DNA of 64,000 nt, from contig BSYO01000024.1 of assembly GCA_033239525.1 (NCBI GenBank), forward strand, positions 10,191,991 to 10,255,990. Direction: 5' to 3'. The notes under the pieces are model-generated. The model saw only the letters and a list, made by a program, of their open reading frames with translations, made no database searches and was not told where the DNA came from. Within the stretch, counting starts at the first letter, position 1; every line of letters begins with the position of its first letter. The position numbers and the translations under genes were made by a program. Of this stretch, positions 46,010 to 56,985 are shown piece by piece. The stretch is from Nepenthes gracilis. Its lineage: Eukaryota; Streptophyta; Magnoliopsida; Caryophyllales; Nepenthaceae.

Positions 46010-46545
46010 CCAGTCGATAACCGATGGCATGGTTGGAGGCACCGATGTCTAATCATAATTGTCAACAACTAGCGAGACGGGCTTGGGGTGAGTCATCTAG
46101 CAACTGGCAAGGCAGCCTGAGGCATTATCAGCCAATTATCAGTGATGGGGTTAGGAAAATCAATAATCAGTAATAGGTAGTGATGATCATGGTGTCGGTG
46201 GCTAGCAGTCAATGTGTACCCCTGGCTAACAAACAATGGTGGAGCCCAAAGGTATTACCGTCTGATTACTAGATACAAGGCCGGGGATTTTGATGGCCAT
46301 TAAATGATTGTGGATGGTCACGGCTTTACACGCTAGTTGGAGGCCAACGTGCAGTTTGGTGAACGATGGTGGCAGCATGAGGTATCACCAACTTCTGATC
46401 CTTAACAAGTTAGGTATTTTTAAATAAAATTTTCATTAATAGGTACTTTCAAATAAAACAATGGTGGCAGCCGGAGGTATCACCAACTTCTAATCCTCAA
46501 CAAGTTAGGTATTTCAAATAAAACTTTCATTAATAGATGTGTTGA
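46010..46545. repeat. GC-richer degenerate repeat block with ~90-bp tandem duplication
   Basis: The block stands out from AT-rich surroundings. A unit containing GGTGGCAGC, GAGGTATCACCAACTTCT and CAAGTTAGGTATTT occurs at 46368-46455 and again at 46461-46543. Earlier sequence repeats words such as GGCA and GTGG...GGTATTACCG without clear periodicity. A similar word series occurs near 44700-44770. No coding function is evident. Confidence 0.5.
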
Positions 46546-47509
46546 TGATAATCTTTGAGTATTTTTTATCTATTTATTTTTTGTCTACTTATTTTTGACT
46601 TTTTAGTTTGAAAAAATAAGTCATTTTTTTAAAATTTAAGCTTTTAATCGAGTAACTTTTTTTTTTGTCTACTTCTTTTTCTATTTGTGTCAAATATAAT
46701 AAAATGCAGAAAATATTTTTTCTTATGCCAAATATTGAAAAATCTAAAATAAGTTATTTTCTTGTAGATAAAATGAGGGTTAGTGAGAGATAGAGGCCAT
46801 AAGCTTGAACTGGATGGGAGTGTTTGAACCCATCCATCAGCTACTTGGGACTTCTAACATCTTTGGTGGGGGCATAATTCCTTGGCATCTCCTTTTCAAT
46901 ATTTTCAAAAGCATCCACTGTATATTGGATACTGCAGGATAATTTCTTGTCTTTTTACGCAATCAATGGCCATTCATATGTGAATGCACGCAAAGATATG
47001 CATATTTATTTACAAGCCATCGATGATAGAGAAATTATAAGGGCCGATGAAGCCTTTTTTTTTTTTTTTTGAGAAGATCACGTTCATATTAGTATGCAGA
47101 ATCTGATATTCTGCTATAAATATAAAGGAGAAAACTAAAACCAAAATTTAAGGTGGCCACTTGACCTATAAAATTCTTGTTTGTGAGTGAAACATATTGT
47201 TACTGACCCATTAACCGAATCTGCTTTTAAAATCAATAAAAACACACTATATATACGGCATAAATACTCAGAACAGAATAAAAAAGCACATAACTCTCTA
47301 ATAAATACATAACTTTGATAAAAAGTGTAAAGAAACAACTTTGATTCATTAAACTCAAAACGTTTCATACTTATAATGAGAGTTGAGGAGCCATTTTATT
47401 AAACTAACTTAGAACAATCCTTTAATTATGAGAAAATGAAGATATTAAACAATTTTGACATTGGAAAAAGAAGTAGTTTTTAAAGAAAAAGATAATTTCA
47501 AATCGATAA
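46546..47509. other. AT-rich interval left of copy E
   Basis: No gene is recognised. A T-run lies at 47056-47071. The last bases before the LTR are ATCGATAA; the candidate 5-bp target GATAA (47505-47509) cannot be paired because the other end of copy E is lost. Confidence 0.45.
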
Positions 47510-49362
47510 TGATGCGTACCTGGATCCGACTTCAAACAGAATCGGATTCTTCTGGATAATTAGGACCGGTTTTGTTCACTGAGTGCGAATCCTGCACACC
47601 ACTAAAACGAACAAGAGGTCAACGTTATCGGCGGGAAGCTGTCCCGCCGAAAACACTCCGACGCTCAAGTCAGTAAAACAGTCTTCAAAAGGAAGAAACT
47701 GAAAGGAGAGAGAGAGAGAGAGAGTTTGAGTGTTTGACTCAGATGAAAGAGAGACGCGAGGTCTTCTTGAATTTGGAAGGTGGGAAGGTAGTAAACGGCC
47801 GTGAGGGCTCGCTTGTTGCCTTAGGATTTTTTGGAGATTGCTGGCGGCAGAGAAAACAGATTTTTTCTAAGTGCTCAATCGTCTCACAGGAAGCGTGCTC
47901 AGTTGGATGAGTTGAAGGTGCCAATCAAAGCCTCAATGAAAAGCATTAACGAAAGCATTAATGAACGCATGCCTTGAATGAAGATTCGATGGCCTCTTTT
48001 TGTGCGAGAGGACGATCCTCCTTCTTTGGAAGGAGTGATTGCCTTCTTAATCTGGCCGGGCCGGCTTGCCTTGGGCGGAGATGGGATGCCTGTTGCCAAG
48101 TTCTTGATCGTGATTGTTTCCTTATGTGGCGGCCAACAACTTTCCAAATTGGTTTCTTTCCTTCTCGGCATATTCTTTTGTTGGAGTGCCTTGGCTAGCG
48201 AAAGGAATTAAAGACTGCTTTTCCTTCTTTGAAGAGTGCAATCTTGTTAATGTCTTTGTTGGTGCCGAGTCGAGATCGTGGAATATCCTTGAATCGTTGT
48301 TGGCCGTTTAATGACGGGGGTGGGCCTAAACGGGTCGAGGGCTCGTTCTTGTTGAAAGGCTTCTTGGGGCCACGCCATTACAACTGGCGGTCGACCTTTC
48401 CCGAGTTGGCCTTAGGATTTTTGAATTTGGAAGGTGGGAAGGTAGTAAGGGTAGTGAGGGCTCTCGCTTGTTGCCTTAGGATTTTTGGAGATTCTTGCCG
48501 GCGGGGAAAGCGATTTTTCTAAGTGCTCAATCGTCTCACAGGAAGCGTGCTCAGTTGGATGAGTTGAAGGTGCCAATCAAAGCCTCAATGAAAAGCATTA
48601 ACGAAAGCATTAATGAACGCATGCCTTGAATGAAGATTCGATGGCCTCTTTTGTAGCTGAGAGGACGATCCTCCTTCTTTGGAAGGAGTGATTGCCTTCT
48701 TAATCTGCTGGCCGGCTTGCCTTCTGGAGCAGATGCCAGTTGCCAAGCCAGTCGTGATTGTTTCCTTATGTGGCGGCCAACAACTTTCCAAATTGGTTTC
48801 TTTCCTTCTCAGCATATTACTGTTGGAGTGCCTTGGCTAGCAAGGAATTGGGAAGACCTGGTGCTTTCCTTCTTTGAAGAGTGCCAATCTTGTTAATGTC
48901 TTTGTTGGTCTGAGTCAAGATCGTGGAATATCCTTGGGAGATCGTTGTTGGCCGTTTAATGACTGGTGGGCCTAAACGGGTCAGGCTCGTTACTGTTGAA
49001 AGGCTTCTTGGGGCCCATCGTGCAACACGCGGACGGTCAACGCCGAGTTGACCGGTCTGCATGCGTGTTGGCCGCCCTTATGAAGGGTATCCGTCGTTAG
49101 TTGCCAGATGGGCCATGGGCCTGAGTAAGGCCCATTACTGCAGAAAAGCCCTTCTGGGTTTAAGGTGTGTAAGGCGGGCGGTCAACGTTTGCGTTGACCG
49201 CCAACTTGTGAGTTGGCCGCCCGGACGGTCAACGCCTGCGTTGGCCGTCCTGGGCCTTTCAGCTTTTGGGCATGTTTTCCAATTAGGCCGTTAGAGTGTT
49301 GACCACTGTTTTGGGCCATCATTGACTTTTTTAGAGCCAGCCCATTTTTGGTATACCCATCA
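47510..49362 (-). repeat. 3' LTR of copy E with internal 654-bp tandem duplication
   Basis: The LTR runs from TGATGCGTAC to GTATACCCATCA, about 1853 bp, against about 1.1 kb for copy B. The difference is explained by a direct duplication: 47771-48424 and 48425 to about 49050 share long identical runs such as CTAAGTGCTCAATCGTCTCACAGG. A (GA)n tract lies at 47706-47724. Confidence 0.8.
49177..49202. promoter_or_regulatory. Near-palindrome of paired TTGACC cores in copy E LTR
   Basis: GGCGGTCAACG and CGTTGACCGCC are perfect 11-bp inverted arms separated by TTTG. Each arm carries a W-box core. Further TTGACC/GGTCAA words lie at 49030-49060 and 49215-49305. Confidence 0.5.
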
Positions 49363-49376
49363 CTAGCCCCCCATGC
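49363..49376 (-). other. Polypurine tract, copy E
   Basis: The minus-strand reading GCATGGGGGGCTAG abuts the LTR start TGATGGGTA, and it is nearly identical to the tract of copy C. Confidence 0.75.
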
Positions 49377-49484
49377 TGGTGGTCTGATTTCTGGCCTCCA
49401 GTATGTTCATGATGGGATGCACCTTATCGCCTTCTTCAAGGGCCTCATGAAGTCGCATGATAGGCGTGAAGGAGAGCTTGACCG

Positions 49485-49693
49485 GAATTGTTAACCATCT
49501 TGGTCAATTCCGAAGTACCAGAATTGTTGACCGTCTTGGTCAATTCCGGAGTACCAGAATTGTTGACTGTCCTGGTCAATTCTGGGGTACCAGAATTGTT
49601 GACCATCCTGGTCAATTCCGGAGTACCAGAATTATTGACCGTCCTGATCAATTTCGGAGTACCAGAATTGTTGACTGTCCTGGTCAATTCTAG
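49485..49693 (+). repeat. 36-bp tandem repeat, about six units, with paired W-box-like cores
   Basis: Units of 36 bases begin GAATTGTTGACCGTC and continue TTGGTCAATTCCGGAGTACCA. Most units hold TTGAC and GGTCAA in opposite orientation 5-7 bases apart. The array ends about 280 bases before the start codon of the antisense gene. Because 36 is a multiple of three, both strands show open repetitive frames (NNSGTPELT on the minus strand), which I do not treat as genes. A diverged version stands at the same place in copy B (4440-4670). Confidence 0.85.
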
Positions 49694-49973
49694 GAGCGTC
49701 TTGCGTGGGCACTAGCCGGTTTGCCTGGCAAAGTGCGACACGTGTCTCCCTTTGGTTGGGAGGATATCCAAGCCATTAATGCGCCAGAGATCCGCCTTTT
49801 CCAAGGCCAAGTAGGGAGGCGACGCGTGGCGACCCTGACGGCGTCCTTTGTATGCTTGGCGCTTAAGTTTTCCATCCGTATTTTGAAATCAATTACGCCT
49901 TCAAACCGTCGTCTTCTTCGTTCTCGTTTCTCAGACGAACTCTTTCACAAGAAACCCTAGCTTACGCTCGATC

Positions 49974-51747
49974 ATGGCCTCAGTCGCAGACTTTTCGTCC
50001 GTCTTGAGAGAAAAAGATGTTAAGGCACTGTGTGTTAAATTTAATATTCCCAAAGAGATGGCCTGGAGGGTTCCGGGCGACGACACAGCCTATACCCCAC
50101 CGGAGGGGTACATTACTGTCTACGAGGCCCATCTGAGGAGCGGCCTCCGTCTGCCTTTGCCGGAGGAGTTGGAGTCAATCGTGGCAGCTCTACGAGTACC
50201 CATCGCTCAGCTCCATGCCAACGCGGTGAGGTACCTTTGCACTTTATGTATTTTTGCCCAGAAGCTTGGCCAGAAATTTAGGATGTCTGACGTTAAAGTT
50301 ATATTTAAAGTGACCCAGGGGGAGGAGTGGATTTCACTCAGCCCCCGTGCGAGAATAAAAATAAACAAGGCCATTCATGATTCTCTGAAGAACTTGAAAA
50401 ACCGATTCTTCTTTGTGAAAGTGGGAAAGAAATGGCCTATTGCGAGGAGATGGGGCAAGGTTCCAGAGGCGTACCTTGATACGCCGTCTATGACGGAGAG
50501 CTCCTCCTACTCATGGTTGACCAAGGCCATACGGCTTAACCCCGATGAATTCAATAGGGACTTCTTGATTTCTCAGGCGGAGACCAAGAAGGCTAAATGG
50601 GGACCGCCGTCACTAGCTCAGAAGCCACACCCTCCGATTAAGATGATGAGGCCCGAAGACTTTAGGGGTGTGATCATCCGCCTAAGGCCCTTGGAGGAAT
50701 CTGCCGAGAGGGTAACTGCTACGCCCTCATCGTCTTCGTCGCAGATTGACCTTGTAACTGCCGGGATCTGCGGCGAATCCGGCAGCACTTCTGTAGTGGA
50801 TAGGCTGGCGGAGGCCGGAGGAGTTATCCTGGCCCAGCCTGCGGTGAAGGTGGTTCCAGGCGCCGCCTGGATGGAATCTGCGGAGGAGCCGGCTCTCGAC
50901 ATGCCTGAGAGTTCACGCGTTTATATTGTGGAGCCGTCGATAAGAGCCGATTCACCAGCAGCCGTTCCAAGGGCAGCCAGGAGAAGGAAGCCTGTTGCGG
51001 CTACTCCAGAGGCTGCAAGAGAGGAGCCCGCCGCTGCCGTTGATGATGATGAGTTTTTGGATCGTATTTTTGATGAGGCAACAGCGTGTTCTGCGCGAGA
51101 GGACGCCCCTGGCTCGTCATCTCCTGGTCCACCGCCAACCGGTCCACCGCCAGCTGGGCCAGGCCTGGAGTCCAGGCCTATGAGGCCCTGGAGGAAGGCT
51201 TACGAGGTATGATTTTTGCAATAGCCTCCTTGCACTTTTTCCTTTCTCGTATTTATGGCTTACGTTTTGCTTTTGTCTTGTGCAGTCAATGAGGTTGATC
51301 TCAGCTATCTTCCGGGAAGTGGAGCAACGTGATCGCATCATTGCAGACCGTGAGGCTGAGATCGCTTGGCTGGATGCCAAGTTGGCTGCCTCAGGAGGGG
51401 AGTTCCACGAACAGACCGTTGCTCTTGAGGCTGTCATGGCGGGCATGGAGGCAGAAAATACTGAGCTGAAAGCCGAGGTGGATCGACTTAAGGCGAGCCA
51501 TAAATGCCTTACCGATAGGGCCGCAGCCTCAGAGAATGAGTTGGCCACTCGGATGAGCCCCCATGAGGTCGGGGGCACACTGCACGCCCGGCTGTTGGAG
51601 GGACTCAACATTGGACGGCGCGTTGCACGGTTAATCGATCCTGACTTCCCAGTGGAGTTTATCAATCAGAGAAACCGCGCAGCGCAACGTAAGGAAGATT
51701 TGGAGGGAGAGCCCCGAGACAGCCAGGGTGGTCCGCCGCCCCTGTAG
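49974..51747 (+). CDS. Intact antisense Tat-element protein, two exons, putative gypsy-type transposon domain
   Basis: Exon 1 is 49974-51206 (411 codons), the intron is 51207-51285 (GTATGA to TGTGCAG, 79 bp, phase 0) and exon 2 is 51286-51747 including TAG, giving 564 residues. Residues 45-66 (GYITVYEAHLRSGLRLPLPEEL) and 75-95 match what I know as the plant 'putative gypsy type transposon' family (Transposase_28), found as antisense ORFs in Tat elements. Later parts are a basic RAARRRKP segment (334-341, possible nuclear signal), acidic DDDEFLDRIFDEA (357-369), a Pro-rich stretch (384-397) and an exon-2 coiled-coil-like heptad region (about 412-505). The ATG is chosen because a pyrimidine-rich leader ending AAACCCTAG precedes it and homology begins there. 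Function is unknown; no catalytic residues are recognised. It lies opposite to gag-pol. Confidence 0.85.
51207..51285 (+). other. Intron of the antisense gene
   Basis: GAG|GTATGA donor and CTTGTGCAG|TC acceptor enclose a T-rich 79-bp intron. Skipping splicing ends translation after one more codon (Val, then TGA). An intron-like stretch is at the same place in copy B, and one is possible in copy C. Confidence 0.75.
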
Positions 51748-51806
51748 CTTATTCTATTTCTTTTGCGCCTTTGGATCTAGTGTAAATTGTAATACACTTT
51801 ATAAGC

Positions 51807-51812
51807 AATAAA
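51807..51812 (+). terminator. Poly(A) signal of the antisense gene
   Basis: AATAAA lies 60 bases past the TAG within ATAAGCAATAAAATGG. The upstream TTGTAATACACTTTATAA resembles a plant far-upstream/near-upstream element. Copy B keeps GTGATAAAGC at the same place (6787). Confidence 0.6.
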
Positions 51813-52166
51813 ATGGAAATTCTTTTCGGTTTGGTGTCCGTTGTCTTTATTGCTTTTTGTGTCCGTGTGGATCACTGCATTAGGTGGCCAATCTGGTTGG
51901 CCGGCGACCGCTGCTTGGTTGCCTAAGGAGCTAAGTCTCTAGGCTTGGCAGGCGGTTGTATTAACCTGCCTTGCGATGTTGTCCAAATGGTAACTTGGGC
52001 AGTCAGCGTTGGAGAAGGAACACTTCTCGTCGCTGTATAATCACGTTGGCCCTTCATGGAGAGGATCGTTGCATGGGGCGGCCAACCTGGTTGGCTGGCC
52101 ATTGGAGGAGCTAAGTCCTCAAGCTAATCGAGCAGTTGTAGAAAACCAGCCCGGTGGCGCCGTGCA
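51813..52166. other. Spacer of copy E beyond the antisense gene
   Basis: GGTTGTATTAACCTGCC and neighbouring words align with 6840-6960 of copy B. No integrase codons are reached before the break at 52167. Confidence 0.6.
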
Positions 52167-53203
52167 AGTCTAAAACTACGAAATTGGGTATAAAACTTAC
52201 ATATGTGCATGAAAACGAAAGAGCATGGTATGAATGCACTTACCTTAACTTTATACTCTGCAGATCGAAAGAAATGATGGTCCAAAATACCCAAACGGCA
52301 CGTTTCTCTCTCTTATCGTGCCTTTTTCTCTCTACTAGATTGCTTTCTCTCTTCTACTCCACTGCCTTTGGTGCCACTCGGCTTCACGCACACCGCCTCC
52401 GGTCACCGTTGACCATTTGAGCACTAATGTTGCCACCGACGCCTTTCTCGGCTGTCAACAATAATCCTGCGCACTTCCCCTCTCTCCTACGTCAGCCGAC
52501 CTTGCCCGCGACCACTCTTGCCCCAGCCACCTAGCACGGCCGTCACAGGCCTTCCTGCGTCATCTCCTTGCCGTCGGTGCCGTCGTTCTCTCTCCTTTGC
52601 GCCATTTTCTCGCTTTGTGCAGCCCTTGTCGCCCGCCGTTGCCAACCACCCTCGCACGGTCTCACCTGTGTACCGCCGCCGACCAACTTCCAGCTGCCAG
52701 TGACCACCCACAAAGTGCCGCTCTTGCCGCACATCGCCGTCGTCCTCTCTCCTCCGTGTAACCCTACACTGCGGCGCCTCTCCCCCTATTTTCTCCCGAT
52801 TCACCCGATTTCTTTCAAAATTGATTCATGCAACCCCAAAACCAACATCTATAATGATAATGGAAGGATTTACTTGCCTCAATTTTACCCATTTTCTTCG
52901 GTGACGGCAGTGGCTCCTCCTTCGACTCAAGACTTCTCCTTCCTCTCACATCATCACACAAAATGGAGGTTGAATCATAGAGAGGCTTCGCTGGGCTTCC
53001 ATTTTCAGCGCCTATTTACTCCGACGACGACGGCCGGTAGTCTTCGGTGTCGCCTTCTTCCCCACAAAACCCTCCTCTCTCTCCCCGATCCCTCATTCTT
53101 CGTTTTTTCTTTTTTTTGTTTTGTTTAATATATTATTATTGTTATTATTATTATTATATATTTTCTCTTTTTACGTTTCTTTTCTTTCAAAATTTAAATC
53201 GAT
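52167..53203 (-). repeat. Partial 3' LTR of copy F, first tandem unit
   Basis: From CTAAAACTACGAAATTGGG onward the unit aligns with 53265 on and with 58460 on. It is pyrimidine-rich on the plus strand and encodes short unrelated frames. It ends AAATCGATA, where the second unit begins GATAAGGCCC. Confidence 0.75.
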
Positions 53204-54431
53204 AAGGCCCAAACAGGGGAAGCGGGTCAGGTTCCGTGTCCGAAAAGCGATCAAAATTATGAAATTGGGTATGAAATTCACATATGTGCATGAAAACGAA
53301 AGAGGATAGCATGAATGCACTTGTCTTAACTTTATACCCCGCAAATCGGAAGAAAAGATGGTCCAAAATACCCAAACGGCACATTTCTCTCTCTTATCGT
53401 ACCTTTCTCTCTCTACCAGATTGATTTCTCTCTTCTACTCCACTGCCTTCGGTGCCACTCAACTTCACGCACGCCACCTACGATCACCATTGACCATTCG
53501 CACACAAACGTTGCCATCGATGCCTTTCTCAGCTGCCAAGGACAATCCCGCGCACTACCTCTCTCTCCTACATCACCGACCTCTCCTTGCGACCACTATT
53601 GCCCCAGCCACCTAGCACGACCGTCACAGGCCTTCCGGCGTCATCTCCTCGCCGCCGACACCGTCGTTCTCTCTCCTCTGCGCCATTTTCTCTCTTTGTG
53701 CAGCCCATTTCGCATGCCATTGCCAACTACCCACGCACGACCTCCTCCGTGTGCCACCGCCAACCAACTTCTAGCTGCCAATGACCACCCACACATCGCT
53801 GTCATTCTCTCTCCTCCATGTAACCCTACGCTGCCTCTCCCCACCGTGTTCTTCCAATTCACCCGATTTTTTTCCAAAATCGATACATGCAACCCTAAAA
53901 CCAACATCTATAACGATAATTGAAGGATTTACTTGCCTTAATTTTACCCATTTTCTCCAATGACAGTGGTGGGTCCTCCTTTGGCTCAAGACTTCTCCTT
54001 CCTCTCACATTTACTCCATTTTACCCTAAAATGGAAGTTGAATCATAGAGAGGCTTCGCTGGGCTTCCATTTTCGGTGCCAATTTACTCTGACAATGATG
54101 GCCGATGGTCTCCGGTGCCGCCTTCTTCCACGCGAAACCCTCCTCTCTCTCCCCGATCCGTCATTCTCGGTTTTTTCTCTTTTTTTTTGTTTTGTTTAAT
54201 ATATTATTATTGTAATTATTATTATATATTTTCTTTTTTTTTTTTTTTTCTTCCAAAATCTAAATCAATACTCAAACAATAGTACGGACATGCTCCGGGC
54301 GCCACTTCACAATTCCAATCATTCCTCAAAATCTCATAAAATTTAATTAATCTTCATCACACCCATATTACCCAATAATAATAATAATAATAAATAATCT
54401 CAATTAAATTGGATAAAAATTTAAAATATTA
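53201..54431 (-). repeat. Partial 3' LTR of copy F, second tandem unit
   Basis: It aligns with 52167-53203 and, over its full length, with 58405 to about 59640 of the 5' LTR. Similarity continues through CACTTCACAATTCC and (AAT)n to AATTAAATTGGA. The remaining ~660 bases of the 5' LTR outer end are absent here. Confidence 0.75.
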
Positions 54432-56973
54432 TATTTTTCCCACTTATAGAAATTTTATCCTTGAAATTTGATGAATCTCAAGATTTATAATTGAAATAAA
54501 TCCTTTCAGAATTCCTTCTTCAGGATCCTATATCACATCCCTGATCAAATGACTTATCCTAGGGGGCCCTTTCCAAATGAATCATCCTATTTCCAAATAT
54601 CATAGGTTAGAGCCTCATCATAAGACAAATTCCTAATCTCCCACAAGACTTAATTCAATCATGTATTTATTTCCTTAATCATTAAATCATTGGAGACTTC
54701 ATGACAATCCTCAAAATCTATGCAACCCAAATTATATTGGCTATTCCTCCAACTTAATTCAATTTCTCGAACGAACTAATGGACTTCTATTTCAATTCAT
54801 TCTAAGCCTCAAAAATTATTGATCATATAGAACGTCAATCTTATCCTAAAATCTCTGGGCTGTGGGCCCACAGCACTTCAACTGCGTTACTCTGATTGAC
54901 ACAACAATTATAGACCAAGAAAATCCCATAGATGTCAATATATTCAAGGCAAAACTCATAATCTTCAAATTACAATCAATATAAAAAGAATACGATTGAA
55001 GCAATTACCCCAAAATTTAGTACAGCATCGAGTTACCACTAAAACCTTAAACTTGAATATTTAACAACTTATCATCACGTTGGCATACCGACAAATTAAT
55101 TTGCTCGCTGCTCACCTTTCACAACTCCTATAAAGTATCGAAAGTATCATAAATCTAATGACTCCTATTTGCTAACTCCAAATCACGGGTGGAGTAACTC
55201 TGATCATGAACCTCTCCCCCACTTAATCCAAGGGCATCCACCCACATACGACGTAGGAAAATCATGATCCTAAATCTTCTTCAAAAATATTATATTCTGC
55301 TATAATTGATTGGATCCATTAGTGATCAATCCAAACGACTTAAGCGACAATTTACCCTTCATTCCTCGGAAATGATCTTCATGTATCTCATTCCAACAGA
55401 TACTGAACACTTCCAAGCCAAATGCCCCACGGACGTTACAAAACCTCAAGGAATACTTTAATAGATTTCCTTCTGAATTCACCTAGACCCAAATGAAACG
55501 CACACTTTTGCGACATCAATCAATCCTTCCCAACCAGGAAATTGCTCAAATCCCTACGGAACCACATTCACGCCAACAGAGAAACCATTGATCCGACATA
55601 ATATTTTCTCTAATCAATTCACCTTCTTTCTTAATTGAGCACACGGCTAACGGCTTTCCTAATCCATGATACCATCATCAAACAGAGTTCATACATTCCT
55701 ACGATCCTATGAATTTCTTTGATGGGACTTCACAAAACTAACCCAAATGTGGCTGAAAAATCTACCCTATTAAATCTACCTAATTACTAACGAACCTTCA
55801 AATCCAAACGGCGTTACCGAATTTCGTAACAGTAATATCCTTATCCCGAATGCTACCACGGGAATAATTCTAAATTATCCCCAATCAACAATGCTATGGA
55901 CACATATCGATCTTAGGAATCATCAATCCCTAACCATAAATCAAACAAATCACTTATTTATTTACAGTGTCCGCCTATCATTCATTAATCTCTTGGGCGA
56001 CCTGATTTCAAAATCCTGAGATAACCTCATCAGTTTGTTTTATTTACCTCGAAGGCTCTAGAGCATCCCACAATGGCACGGAACCAATACTTCCTTGGCT
56101 CTGCATGGACTTCTCAACGATTGGTGTTAATTTCGACACAATCTCGAATTATCGATCAAAAGATCAATCATTTAATCTTTCTTCCAAAAACATCCTCAAA
56201 TATTCGCACGACCATAACTTTTCAGTGACCACAAAATAACCTCGAAGTGTGGTCTCATATACTAATTTGGATTTGGCGCAAATCCTCATTAAATGATTTG
56301 TTGGCAAGATGATGCTAATTTTTTAATACCTTGATCAATTCCAACTAATACCCAAAATCTCTCAACCCGATTGCAAGTCATAATATTCTTACCAACATAT
56401 CCACAGACCTAAGAAAATGTCATAAATTTCGATACCACTAGTATCAAGCCTAGATTCTTAAATAAACAAATAAACTTAGGACTCACAAATGAAAACATAG
56501 ATTCGAGATCACCAAACGATACATGTGCCACAATATCAAATTTTAGAAATCTTACCTTCCATTACGGTAAATATCACATTTACCTTATGTGCCATTACCA
56601 CAAAACTCCAATCCAAGGTACTGGACTTCCTGAATGCCAGGCCAGGGGATACGAATAATTCTCAATCCGGTGACTGAACTGTTTGCACTTAGAACATGCT
56701 CCCAAGATCTCTTTGAAAAGATATTTATCCATAGAGTATCCACAAACATATACAACGATATATCTTTATCCTCTCGGACACTGGGTCACTACAATTAGAT
56801 AATCAAGCCTATCTTCTAATTTTAACTTAGTCCTAACCTAAGTTATTAAAGTTAGGGTAACTAGAACTACCCAATCTAGCTTAATCATCCTACGCCCTTA
56901 TCTATTTATTCAATCTTCCTTATTCTATCCTAAGCTTTCGCATAATATTTCGATCAAATCTAAGGTATCTTTT
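54432..56973. other. Internal remnant of copy F, no readable genes
   Basis: The left end, TTTTTCCCACTTATAGAAATTTTATCC, resembles the polypurine-tract side of chromoviruses read on the minus strand. Scanning both strands shows frequent stops and no RT, integrase, protease or zinc-knuckle motif. Probably very old or largely deleted. Confidence 0.45.
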
Positions 56974-56985
56974 TCTCTGATACCA
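56974..56985 (-). other. Primer-binding site of copy F (tRNA-iMet type)
   Basis: The minus strand reads TGGTATCAGAGA. TGGTATCAGAG is the standard initiator-Met primer site of many plant retrotransposons. It touches the LTR edge, whose minus-strand end is GTCACACA. Confidence 0.8.

Larger units (their letters stand above)
47510..52166 (-). mobile_element. Tat-lineage Ty3/gypsy element, copy E (3' half only)
   Basis: The 3' LTR (47510-49362) and polypurine tract are followed rightward by a tandem repeat, an intact antisense gene (49974-51747) and the spacer that in copy B leads to integrase. At about 52167 the sequence changes abruptly to chromovirus LTR, so gag-pol and the 5' LTR are missing. 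The LTR resembles those of copies A and B at its start (TGATGCGTAC, TTCACTGAGTGCG, CACCACTAAAAC). Confidence 0.82.

Noticed and set aside
49445..49715. Repetitive open frames on both strands with NNSGTPELT-type repeats
   Set aside because: They result from a 36-bp tandem repeat whose period is a multiple of three; no start context or homology supports translation.
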